A DNA stretch of 64,000 bases from Corella eumyota (lineage: Eukaryota; Chordata; Ascidiacea; Phlebobranchia; Corellidae), in assembly GCA_963082875.1 (NCBI GenBank), contig OY720098.1, forward strand, positions 5,332,001 through 5,396,000, read 5' to 3'. The stretch's first letter is position 1. Each line of letters starts with the position of its first letter. This document shows, one piece after another, positions 42,735 to 53,166 of the stretch. The notes under the pieces were generated by a model that ran no database searches, was not told where the DNA came from, and was given only the letters and a program-made list of their open reading frames with translations. The position numbers and the translations under genes are program-made.

Positions 42735-44268
42735 TTAGTCAGTTGAAAAATGTCGCAAACTGGATGCTTTAGTTTTATGGCGAAAAAATGTCTTATCAAT
42801 ATTTTGACAAAACGAAACTAAATTTTTAAACTCTTGAATACTTTCTGCAAGTCTATTGTCTGGCAGCATGGTTGTTAATAATGTGAACAAATGACCAAAC
42901 ACTAATGCATCAAGCTCAGTTGGTCTAAAAAATTATTTAAAAAAATTTGTTTCAAAAGGTAAATCTAAAACTTAGCTATACTAATTATTAAAAATAAAAT
43001 TTTTATTCTAGGCCTCGTTTTTAACTACTTACTTGTCTCCAAAAAAATATAATTTTTCCCCTAATTTTTGCGAAAGAGCTTGACAACATCTTTTGACTTC
43101 TTCTTCAACAGTTGAAAATGACCTTTGACCTTTACCCCAACCAATTGCAGACAAGTATGTTTGAACGTTTTGTTGCTTTCTCCAACACAACAAATGATTG
43201 AGGGGCCATGGGTAGGGATGTCCATAACGTTTCCAAGTAATCTTGCAATAACAAAAAGTTTAAATTTTTTTTCAGGTATTCACGCTAAAAGATTTGTTAT
43301 TTTGATGGTAAATCATATTTGAAGCTTGATTTATCAGAAACCTTGTTTATTGTATCACTATGCATCCACGTTACAAACAGTTCAGCTGGAAGTAAAATAT
43401 TATTCATTAATTCGACGTATGCCTCCAAGTCCTGTTTGTTTTCCTCTGATAAATTCGAACTTAAAAAGATTCCCTTCAACACAAAATAAATTTAAATTAT
43501 ATATTCCCAATGCTGAACAATAGAAATTTACTTGGAAGTCTAACAATAAAATTTTAAACCTTTTGTTTAATAAAGTTGAATATCGAAGATGGATCAGATA
43601 TAACAAACTTTCCACATTTTAACACTGGAAGCATCCCATTTGGTGCCATAAACTCTGCATTTGATTGGCTTATAACCTGTTTAAAACAATACAAATAAAG
43701 TTTTTTATATACAAAAATTTGTCTTGGTATTTATAAAAAGTTATGATGTGACAACATTTTAAAAAAATTTTATTTTCTAAACCTGAACTTTCAGGTCACA
43801 CATATAGATGTAAGCTTGAACAGATAAACAGGAGCCATTTTCACTCAACAATATCTGGTTTTCTGTTACAACAAGAACATTATATTAATTAAGAATTTAA
43901 AAATTATTTATCAATTAAAACTAATTCTTAGTAATTGTATTAATAATGAGGTATTAGCAAGTTTAAAGCATGCTTATAAAAACTTTTTTATATTAACCTT
44001 CATCAGGTTTGTACAACGTCGCTTTTTCATCCCACGGTTCTGCGGCTACAAAAATTTTAGTTAAATGTGTTGTTTAGTTTGAAATACAAGAAGCTGACAA
44101 GATGATAAGTATGATAAGAAAAAACTCCACTAATTAAGTCAAATAGGTTAATTAGCTGTAAAAAACATAAGTAAACAGAAAAAAAAGAAACCATCAAATA
44201 ATCAAAATGAATTAAATATTATTTTTACCTGCCATCTGGCACATAATTGCATCTTGCACAAGCGACAT
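42735..44268 (-). CDS. MTX2: Metaxin-2, mitochondrial outer membrane import/SAM component
   Basis: Cytosolic-face outer-membrane protein that works with metaxin-1 and SAM50 in beta-barrel assembly. Seven exons join in frame to 271 aa (human 263): 44268-44229, 44045-43998, 43862-43783, 43676-43560, 43473-43342, 43241-43033, 42924-42735. It has the GST-like fold: N-terminal thioredoxin-like part (AEPWDEKATLYKPDEENQIL, SNAEFMAPNGMLPVLKCGKF), then the helical domain (DLEAYVELMNNILLPAELF, RYGHPYPWPLNHLLCWRKQ, AIGWGKGQRSF, EVKRCCQALSQKLGEKLYFF, KPTELDALVFGHLFTLLTT). No transmembrane tail, as expected for metaxin-2. Its start codon faces STRAD, 548 bp away. Confidence 0.95.
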
Positions 44269-44816
44269 TTTTATTTAAACCTAAACAGCTGAATGATAAT
44301 AGCTGACTAGCTGACTAGGAATAAAGAAAAGGTAATGTTCATGTTATGAGTAGCGTTCTAGGGGAATTTGCTATAACAAAGCGCATGTCAAAACATTTTG
44401 CTGCGTTTTCTCGATTCGTTTTATTGTTCGTACCCTTGCTTTGCCTTTTTTACCTTTTTTGTTTAGGCACAATACTCATAATGTACACATTTTATTAACT
44501 AAGAAGCAAACACATAATCATAATTGCTTTTTTATTAAAGTAACCAATGCAAGATATCTGTAATAGTTAGGTTTTATTATAATAATCGACACTAACATAT
44601 CCGTACTAATCGATTTATTTAATACAATATTAAAAAATTTATTTATGATGTACAATATATATTTTGAAAAACAAATTAAAATATTTCTCAAAATTTATGG
44701 ATACTTTTGTCCACTAAAATTTATGAGTCCACCATTTATCCACTTCCATCTTCCGCGTTTTTGAGATTGAATTTTGTAAACAAATAATACATTAGTCAAC
44801 AATTGACCAAAACAAG
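44269..44816. promoter_or_regulatory. Divergent intergenic region, MTX2 / STRAD
   Basis: 548 bp between two start codons facing away from each other; probably a shared bidirectional promoter region. No motif named. Confidence 0.4.
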
Positions 44817-47800
44817 ATGAGTAAACAAGATTATTACCTTATGCGAATAATTGGTAAGTTTTTATAATTAACACAATACATGTATTTTTTTTATTTTTTA
44901 TTAAGATCGTTTTGTTTGGCCAGATAATTAACTAGCATAGCTGGTAGCCAGAAATGGAATTAAAACCTTCGTCTTACTGTCTTAACGTTTACGTTGTTAA
45001 ATTTTTGAACAAAATTTTATGATCAGGTTTAGATCATGACAATTATTGTTTTTAACTTTTATGTGTAATGTTTAATCAAATATGGATTTTTGTATAATTC
45101 AATTTTGTTAAATAAAATTATTATATAATAAGGTTATAGTTATATTGTATACCTAACGATGAATCATTATTATTTTAATGTATTCTTTTAAATAATTATA
45201 GGTGAAAGCTCTTTTTCGAAAACAAATATCTACTTGGCACAATGCAAGTCAGCAAAAACTTTAAAAGCGATTCGGGTAACTGATTTAGATAAGACAGAAA
45301 CAGAAAGATTAATATTCTTGCAGGTAATCATTTTTTGTTGATTATAAGATAAAAAATATTGGGTTAAAATATTTATGTCACTTCTTCTGTATAATTATAC
45401 AAGTTTTTGTTTTTATTATTATAGATATGAGTTTTTCATCATAGAAAACATTTATTAAAACCCATTATTTGTATAAAAATTATTTTACAGAAGGAGCTAT
45501 GCATTGTAAAAAGCTTAAATCATCCCAACATCTTATTACATGACCTAGCATTCATTGAAAAACAAGAGTTAATTGTTTTAACAGACATGATGGGTTACGG
45601 TAATATATAAAAATTTAATCAATCGTTAAGTGTCATCATTTTTGTTTATATATTATTATTTATTGCTATTCTTGGTATTTAGGCTTAAAATATCTACTTA
45701 TGTTTACAAAGTTAATAAACAATTAGCTCATGTGTTTTAGGATCTTGTGCTGATATAATGGAATGCCATTTTAGATATGGATTACCAGAGCGACTTATTT
45801 CCTATGTTTTTGTTGAGGTGTTAAAGGCTCTTCAACACATGCATAACTTGGGATTTGTTCACAGGTAATCACATAAAGGCATGATGAAAACTGTAAAGTA
45901 TTAAAAGTATATATGCCTTTAAAAGTTAGTTTTAATGTTAATATTTAACTATGAAATAGTTTTGCTCTTTTTCCCTTTGCACCACTATAAATTTTATTTT
46001 ATTTATTGTTTAAATGATGATTGTCATTGATGTTGGAAAACACCAACATAAGAAAAATTAATAATAGAAATGAGGCAATTTACAATTGTTTGCTATTACA
46101 CCATATTCTGATATAGGGGTATAAAGGCCAGCCACATTTTACTATCGGTTGATGGGGTCGTAAAAGTTTCAGGACTTCGAAATATGATTTCACTGCTAAG
46201 CAATGATCAACGAATTTCTAATGTTCACGATTTTCCCAAACATGCCACACAACTGTTGCCTTGGCTTAGTCCAGAAATTTTACAACAGGTGTTTGTTTGT
46301 TAAATAAAATATTTGTTCAATTTTTAAGTTGTTTAACTTTAATATATATGTAAATATTTCTACAATATAAAGATGTTAAAAAGGTTAGAAATTTTGATTT
46401 ATCCCCTGTTTTATATCAGCACAAATTTTTTTTTTAAATTTATTTTAGAATATGGAGGGATATAACACGCAATCAGATGTTTATAGCATTGGAATAACAG
46501 CTTGTGAGCTTGCTAATGGTCATGCTCCTTTTACTGATATGCCTAATACCCAAGTAAGGACCAAACCCTTATTAAACCTTTTTTTACATGTAGTATGTGC
46601 CATAAATATTAATCTTTTGCGAATTTATCAACCTCATTCAGTTCACGAAGGTGTAACTATATATTTTTTTAATAAAACTCTAGATGCTTATAGAAAAGTT
46701 AAATGGTACCACCCCATGCTTACTTGATAAAACAACTGTTCCACCCAACTCAGGTAAATTAAATTTTTCTTTTTTTTAATATTTTTAAAATATTGTGCTT
46801 CTGTACCAATACATAAATGGAAAAAAACTTTCTTATATAATATAGTTATTTTTGAGGCCAACAAAAATTTTTAATATATAGTTGCGTTAATAGAAAATAC
46901 TCAGGAAATATAAAATTTAATTTAGAAATAGAAGGCCAGGGTGAAGAGGTAGAACAACAACACAATATTTCAATGTCAAGAAGTTTTTCTGCCACTTTTC
47001 ATAAGGTTTGTATTTGCTTATGTCAATCATTTTTTGGGGTAATTTTAAAACGTGATATTTTATGTTTATTATTAACAGTTTGATATCCAACGCCTTATTA
47101 AATATTTGCCACACTTTTAGGGTTCAAACTCCCTTGTTAATGATTGCCTATAAATTCTGTAAAAATAAACTAGGGTTTTTCTGTTGTAACCCTTGTGATT
47201 ATTTTTGCTCTAAATGACCTAGTGATATTTGGTTAGTAATAAAGCAGAACTAATTATACTATTAATATTTAACCCCATATATAAAAATAACAAACAAAGC
47301 AAACACCCACAAGTGCATTTTTTTGTTTGCATAGTGTCTGGTTGGTCGAGTAATCTTAGTTTCGGGAATTTATTTTTAGATATGTTTACATTGTGGCTTT
47401 AAATATTAGCATATACTTCTGGTGTTGCTAAGCTAAATAGCAACATTGGGTTAAACAACTATAAATGAAGGGTCAAACAATTTATGATGTAGTAGACCAC
47501 AGGACTGTTAAGGCGGAGTTTAGTGGAAGATTTTTGAAATAGTCCAATGTGAATTACCCAAAGTTATTTAATTCAAACTTTAAAATACTAATTCTATTTA
47601 CATCAAATTATAATTTATTTATGTAGTAATAAAGGTAGCTAGTTAAAAAAATACCTGTTGGCATTAATTAGAAAATTTACCAAATTTTAGATGTTAATAT
47701 TTTAGAATTAGAGAAAAAAAATAGTATTAATGCCTAATAACAAACAAGAAATTAGGAATGTTGCAAGTGATTCCTGGGAGGAAAAAGAATCCATAATTGT

Positions 47801-50800
47801 TAACAAATTAAAAAAACAATGTCTTCTTAATGGCAAAGAAAAAAATGAAAAAGATTCTGCTATTTGTTTATGGGAATTAGGTATGCTTATTAAAGAGAAC
47901 AATAACTTTGACTTTAAACTTTCGATAATATGGCAAGCGGGTTTGCTTAAAGCTGCTTTACTAAGAAATCCTAATAAGTTAGATATTAAACAAGATCTTC
48001 ATAATTTATGCCAAATTTTACTTCATACTTCAACTGCTAAACAAACTGATGCAGATCTTCCTGGTTTTGCTGCTGTTATTAAATCTAAAATCACTGACAT
48101 GAGAAAAAAACTTAAAGATATTTACTTAAAAATTATTGATGAAACTCAAGCAAAAATTTCTCCCTTAAATGTACAAGATTCGACTTTTATTGCTCAAATG
48201 AAACAAGTCCAGATTTTTATAACTGAAGATTATACAACAATAATGAGAGAAATAAGTGAATATTGTGTGAGAGTGCTCGGAGTTTTGCCTTGTCAATATA
48301 GCTTGGTAGGAATGGGCTCGCTTGCTAGAACAGAAATAACACCGTTTTCTGATTTTGAATGTGTTATTGTTCTTGAGGATGGTATTAATGGAGCAGAAAA
48401 AGAAAAGGCTATTGAATATTTTAAGTGGTTTGCTGTTATCTATCAAGTGATCCTTATTAATCTTGGTGAAACTATTCTTCCATGCCTGGCCATACCCTCT
48501 TTAACTAAAAAATTTCCTAATTTTTACGATGCTTATACCCCAAGAGGGATCTCATTTGATGGAATGGCACCTCATGCTTGCAAATCACCACTTCACGAAC
48601 TCATTAAAACTGTATCTGAAATGGCTAGTTTAATAGAGGTTGATATTGGCAATGTTGAACAAAAGGGTGACTATCACTTGGCAGATATGTTGGCTATGCC
48701 TTGTTACGTTGCAGGAAATAACAATGTGTATCTAAAATACAAAAGTGTTGTTAAAGAAAAATTAAATAAAATTCAAAATAAAGATGATATTTTGGAGTTA
48801 AGAATAAAAAAACTAGAAAAGTTCTTTGCAATACCCCAAACACTTTATCCCTATCGCGATGATACAGTGTTAGACATCAAAAAGGTACTATATCGACCTC
48901 TTACTTTGTATATTTCATTACTGGGAAGGAGATATGGATTACAACACTTATCGAGCTTTAATATTATTACTCAAATTTTTTCCAAAAATTTAAACAAAGT
49001 AGAGGAATTTCACTTTGTTATTGCATTAGTTTGCTACACTAGATTGAAAATATATTCAAAATATTGTAGTCAAACTGATGTGGTTGCACACACTCAACTT
49101 CATTCGAATCTTATTGATGTAGTTGGTTTAAATTATCTTGTGAAATGTTTTCTTTCAACCAACAAACTACAAAACTTTACCAAAAATTCTAAAAACTGTA
49201 CTTTGGATGAACCAAATGATGAATTGCAACTTTCGATATTAGTTTCACTAAAACAATACAGGGAAGCAATTCATTCTTTTAAGAAAATCAAAATAGCACA
49301 AAACAGCTCAAGAATCTCTTTTGAAAGTTGTAAATTCATTGCCCATTGTCAAATGCATTTAAATAATTTTGAATCAGCTTTGGTGTGTTACAAAAGTATT
49401 TTAGTCGTATGTGCACCTGAAGAATATGGATTTTGTTATCAACATATTGGGTATTGCAAAATGAAACTTAAAAATCTAGATGAGGCATTAGTGGATTTAA
49501 ACAATGCCTTGAAGCACTACAAACAAATTACTAGTGACAAAGACAAGGATGAAAACATTGCTGATGTTTATTGCATTTTAGGCGAATGTTACACAAATTA
49601 TGGATCAACTGAAAAAGCTAAACAATCCTTTAAACAATCTTTAGGCATTTATCAAGCAAATTTAAATAATTTCAAAATTAACTTGAAAGATCAGAATAAA
49701 AGTTTTGAAATTCAAACAAAAAAAATTGAATGTCAAAAAAAAAAAATAGCGAATATCAACTCTCTTATTGCTCAATGCTTGCAACCAAAAGACCACCGAA
49801 AGGCAATAAAATATTACACTAAATCTCTCGAAATTTTAAATCCACAACAATGTGATTATGAAAGTGTTGTTAAAAAGGCAACATGTTTAAGTAGCATAGG
49901 TATGTGTCATGGAATGCTTAAAATTCCAGAAAAAGAAAGAATTTATTTGGAACAATCTATAGAAATCCTAAAAGAAATTAATTTTCCTGAACATGAATTG
50001 GCATTGGTTGGTGCTAAAACATATTTAGGTTATGGAACATTACATATTGGATTAAATCAAAATGAAAAAGCTATAAATTATTTTACTATGTCTGAAAAAT
50101 ATCTTGCCAAAATACCAAATCATCACAGACAAAGTGATATCGTCGCCGAGCTTCACAGACAAGTTGGCTTAAAACAATCTGATGTACTTCAAGTGAGTAG
50201 AGCAATCACTAATCATCAATATGCTATTTTAATATTTGAAAATATTTCTATGAATCCAACTAAAGATAAGCAGCTTGCAGTTATATATTACGAATCTGGA
50301 TGTCTTTTTACAAAGCACAATAGGCAACAAGAAGCAGTTCATAGTTATGAAAATTCTTTGACTATTTACAAGGAAATTTCTACAATAAAAAATGACTGCA
50401 TTCAAATTGCTTACTGTCACCTTAGTATTGGTCATTGTCAAAAAAAACTAGGATTTTCCGGGCAGACGCATTATGAAGCTGCAGTACAACATGTTGAGGT
50501 TTCTTATGGGGGAAGAAAGGATGTTAATCTTGATGCTCTTAAACACATTATCAAGACATCAGAAAATCTGGAAGATCAAATAAAGTATATGAATGACTTT
50601 GAAAAAGTATGTAAGCACAAAGACTCTCCACTTGCTGTTATTTTGGAGGAGTTTTGGAAGTTTAGAATGTCTGGAAGATATTATGATCTTGTCACTACTG
50701 AAAAAAAGAAAGTTTTACGAAATTAAAAACTACCTGTCATTAGTTTGTAAGTTAAATATGTTTTGCAGGCATAAAAGTAACAAAAGTGTCTAAAAATTAA

Positions 50801-51996
50801 CAGATTAAATTGTTATTTTATGCCAAGGTTGTACTCCACTTGTTAATTGATATTTTTAATTATTACACTAAAATTTACCAAATATGTCTAAGATCCATTT
50901 TGGATTATGTTGTTATAGCTACAAACATTCACTTTTTATGCACTTAAACAAAGGGTTTTAAGCAAATCCTTTAATTCATTAATTATAATTTTTTATTGGC
51001 CATATAAAATGTGTCTACCTTATATTGCCTTATGGCATTGACCTAAACAAAAAAAATATCTATATAATTTGTTTTAGTTTGTTTATTGTTGTTTAAAACG
51101 TGAACCAATCTCAAGACCAACTGTCAATCAACTTCTTTTACATCGCTTCTGTACACAAGCTGATCACAACAAAAACAATTTTGCTTCAATGCTAAATCCA
51201 ATTGTTCCTATTGTCAATGATATTACTGGTAAGTTAAAAATTTTAAGGAATTTTTCAAAATTTATTAATACAAGATTAAACTTATTATTTCAAAGTTATT
51301 TTGTTAAATAATACAATAGTAAAATTTCAACTTAAAAATACATAATTATATTTATAGCATTATCGAGGGTATTTTTCAGCAATAACCTTGAGGATGTAAC
51401 CAGTAACATTATCTTATACAAATATACTTCATAAATCCCTCATTTAATTAGCATATTAGTTAAGGTTAAATATAAATATATACATATTGCCTTCATTTAG
51501 CAAAAACATTTATTCAATAAAAAAAATACTGTGTTTATTGATTTAGTATACATAGTTGGTAAATATGGACAGCTTTATATATTTATATTTTGTAAAAAAT
51601 GCAAACCATGAAATTTTCTAGCCCTGTGCTTATCAATATCACTTAGTTTAATTAACATTGCTTCTAAAATTAACGCGCCAATCAACACTTTACAAACACT
51701 TAAGAGATTTTTTTGAAATATTTGCTTACTAATAACGCACGTTCTTAATTTATTCACAGTAGTCCAAAAGGGTAAACTATGTTTACATAATGAAGTGTCT
51801 CCATGACGATGAGTTTTACCTTTTAAACTGATTACTGTGGATTGTATTGTGACACAAAATTGTGCAGAAATAAAAATAATTTTTGTAAATAGCCTACTTG
51901 ATAAAATGTTTATTTTTAGCCAATGTAGAAGATCTCGGAGATTTACATGAAAAAAAAAAAGAAATTGAAATTTCTGATTACCAATGGGACTTTTAA
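44817..51996 (+). CDS. STRAD: STRAD pseudokinase (LKB1 activator)
   Basis: Pseudokinase that with MO25/CAB39 activates the kinase LKB1. Ten exons join in frame to 348 aa: 44817-44853, 45202-45323, 45491-45599, 45741-45864, 46117-46288, 46449-46553, 46684-46753, 46926-47005, 51078-51228, 51920-51996. STRAD-specific blocks: [35 protein letters not shown] (no catalytic Asp), VKVSGLRN in place of [43 protein letters not shown], and [14 protein letters not shown]. The tail ends ISDYQWDF, the counterpart of the C-terminal WEF motif that binds MO25. The junction [16 protein letters not shown] matches human FHHFVEQCLQRNP. Intron 8 (47006-51077) is 4.1 kb and contains a whole same-strand gene. Exons 9-10 have a second copy at 56513-56663 and 57355-57431. 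A poly(A) signal lies at 52256-52261. Confidence 0.94.
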
Positions 51997-52750
51997 GGGT
52001 CATGTTATGTCAAAGATTTATTTAACTTTTTTGCACAGTTTTATTTTGATATAAATACATCAAAACATGTGATTTAGCTAAAAATAGCTGCTGTGCACAC
52101 GTTACCCTGATTTGTGTTTAAACAGGGACTGTTTAGTCAGCAACAAGATAAATCGACTACCATAGTGATGTTTTAATGTTTTGACCTAACAAACTTCTAT
52201 ATGTCCCAAATTGTTTTGTTTGCAAAATTGATTTGTTTTTTATTTTAACTGTGAAAATAAATTGAACTACTTTTTGTGTTATTTTAAATACTAAACTTGC
52301 ATTTTTTTGTTATTTTAAAAGCTTTGGGGTAAAAAGTGAAAATTAGACCTAACATATTGTTGGAACAATTAATATCACATTTCTGACATTGCTACAGCTT
52401 TAATTATGGTTCGAAATCTTAGATTTCGAAACATATTGTTATTGTCATTATATTTATTATTATTGTTTTTATTCTTATTTGACGAATTTTGAAAGACGAT
52501 AACTTTTGTTCTTTAAAACTAAAAGTTCTTAATTTTTAGTATGTTTGTTATTATCCCAACGAATCACAAACCTCCTATTTATGACATTTAAATATCACTA
52601 ATTACTAATTAATAGGTGTTTGTTTATTAAAATTTAAAGGTTGTTATTATTTTTTTAAATCTTGGTCAATTGTATATCATGATATTACAAACACAAAAAT
52701 GAATTAAAATTTTAATTTTTATTACTAATTACTTATTAATAGGTGTTTGT
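47293..52750 (+). repeat. Tandem segmental duplication, unit A (about 5.46 kb)
   Basis: Homology to unit B starts at AACAAAGCAAACACCC (47293 / 52752) and runs through the nested gene and the STRAD terminal exons to GGTGTTTGTT inside a 127-bp satellite (ending about 52750). The offset is 5,437 bp over most of the length and 5,435 bp after the 2-bp difference in the nested gene. Unit A has about 22 bp near 47326-47350 that unit B lacks. Confidence 0.95.
47730..50726 (+). CDS. Nucleotidyltransferase-fold + TPR protein, nested in STRAD intron 8 (copy A, intact)
   Basis: A single exon of 998 codons on the STRAD strand, entirely inside its intron 8. The N-terminal half carries [20 protein letters not shown] (residues about 192-211). 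That is the GS...SDxE signature of the DUF294/GlnD-type nucleotidyltransferase fold, followed by a helical part ([20 protein letters not shown]). From about residue 520 the protein is a chain of eight or nine TPR-like helix pairs ([60 protein letters not shown]). No signal peptide or membrane segment. The substrate is unknown; I infer a protein-interaction scaffold with a nucleotidyltransferase-like domain. I recall similar multi-copy invertebrate predictions but could not search. Whether it has its own promoter or is spliced from STRAD transcripts is open; a possible acceptor (ATTTTAG) lies about 25 bp before the ATG. Confidence 0.85.
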   Translation: MPNNKQEIRNVASDSWEEKESIIVNKLKKQCLLNGKEKNEKDSAICLWELGMLIKENNNFDFKLSIIWQAGLLKAALLRNPNKLDIKQDLHNLCQILLHTSTAKQTDADLPGFAAVIKSKITDMRKKLKDIYLKIIDETQAKISPLNVQDSTFIAQMKQVQIFITEDYTTIMREISEYCVRVLGVLPCQYSLVGMGSLARTEITPFSDFECVIVLEDGINGAEKEKAIEYFKWFAVIYQVILINLGETILPCLAIPSLTKKFPNFYDAYTPRGISFDGMAPHACKSPLHELIKTVSEMASLIEVDIGNVEQKGDYHLADMLAMPCYVAGNNNVYLKYKSVVKEKLNKIQNKDDILELRIKKLEKFFAIPQTLYPYRDDTVLDIKKVLYRPLTLYISLLGRRYGLQHLSSFNIITQIFSKNLNKVEEFHFVIALVCYTRLKIYSKYCSQTDVVAHTQLHSNLIDVVGLNYLVKCFLSTNKLQNFTKNSKNCTLDEPNDELQLSILVSLKQYREAIHSFKKIKIAQNSSRISFESCKFIAHCQMHLNNFESALVCYKSILVVCAPEEYGFCYQHIGYCKMKLKNLDEALVDLNNALKHYKQITSDKDKDENIADVYCILGECYTNYGSTEKAKQSFKQSLGIYQANLNNFKINLKDQNKSFEIQTKKIECQKKKIANINSLIAQCLQPKDHRKAIKYYTKSLEILNPQQCDYESVVKKATCLSSIGMCHGMLKIPEKERIYLEQSIEILKEINFPEHELALVGAKTYLGYGTLHIGLNQNEKAINYFTMSEKYLAKIPNHHRQSDIVAELHRQVGLKQSDVLQVSRAITNHQYAILIFENISMNPTKDKQLAVIYYESGCLFTKHNRQQEAVHSYENSLTIYKEISTIKNDCIQIAYCHLSIGHCQKKLGFSGQTHYEAAVQHVEVSYGGRKDVNLDALKHIIKTSENLEDQIKYMNDFEKVCKHKDSPLAVILEEFWKFRMSGRYYDLVTTEKKKVLRN

Positions 52751-53166
52751 TAACAAAGCAAACACCCATAAGTGCATTTTTTTCGAGTAATCTTAGTTTC
52801 GGGAATTTATTTTTAGATATGTTTACATTGTGGCTTTAAATATTAGCATATACTTCTGGTGTTGCTAAGCTAAATAGCAACATTGGGTTAAACAACTATA
52901 AATGAAGGGTCAAACAATTTATGATGTAGTAGACCACAGGACTGTTAAGGCGGAGTTTAGTGGAAGATTTTTGAAATAGTCCAATGTGAATTACCCAAAG
53001 TTATTTAATTCAAACTTTAAAATACTAATTCTATTTACATCAAATTATAATTTATTTATGTAGTAATAAAGGTAGCTAGTTAAAAAAATACCTGTTGGCA
53101 TTAATTAGAAAATTTACCAAATTTTAGATGTTAATATTTTAGAATTAGAGAAAAAAAATAGTATTA

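Noticed and set aside
48165-48446. 93-codon minus-strand ORF, repeated at 53602-53883
   Set aside because: Antisense shadow of the long nucleotidyltransferase-TPR ORF.
51575-52003. 142-codon minus-strand ORF, repeated at 57010-57438
   Set aside because: Antisense to STRAD exon 10 and its 3' UTR; repeated only because of the duplication.
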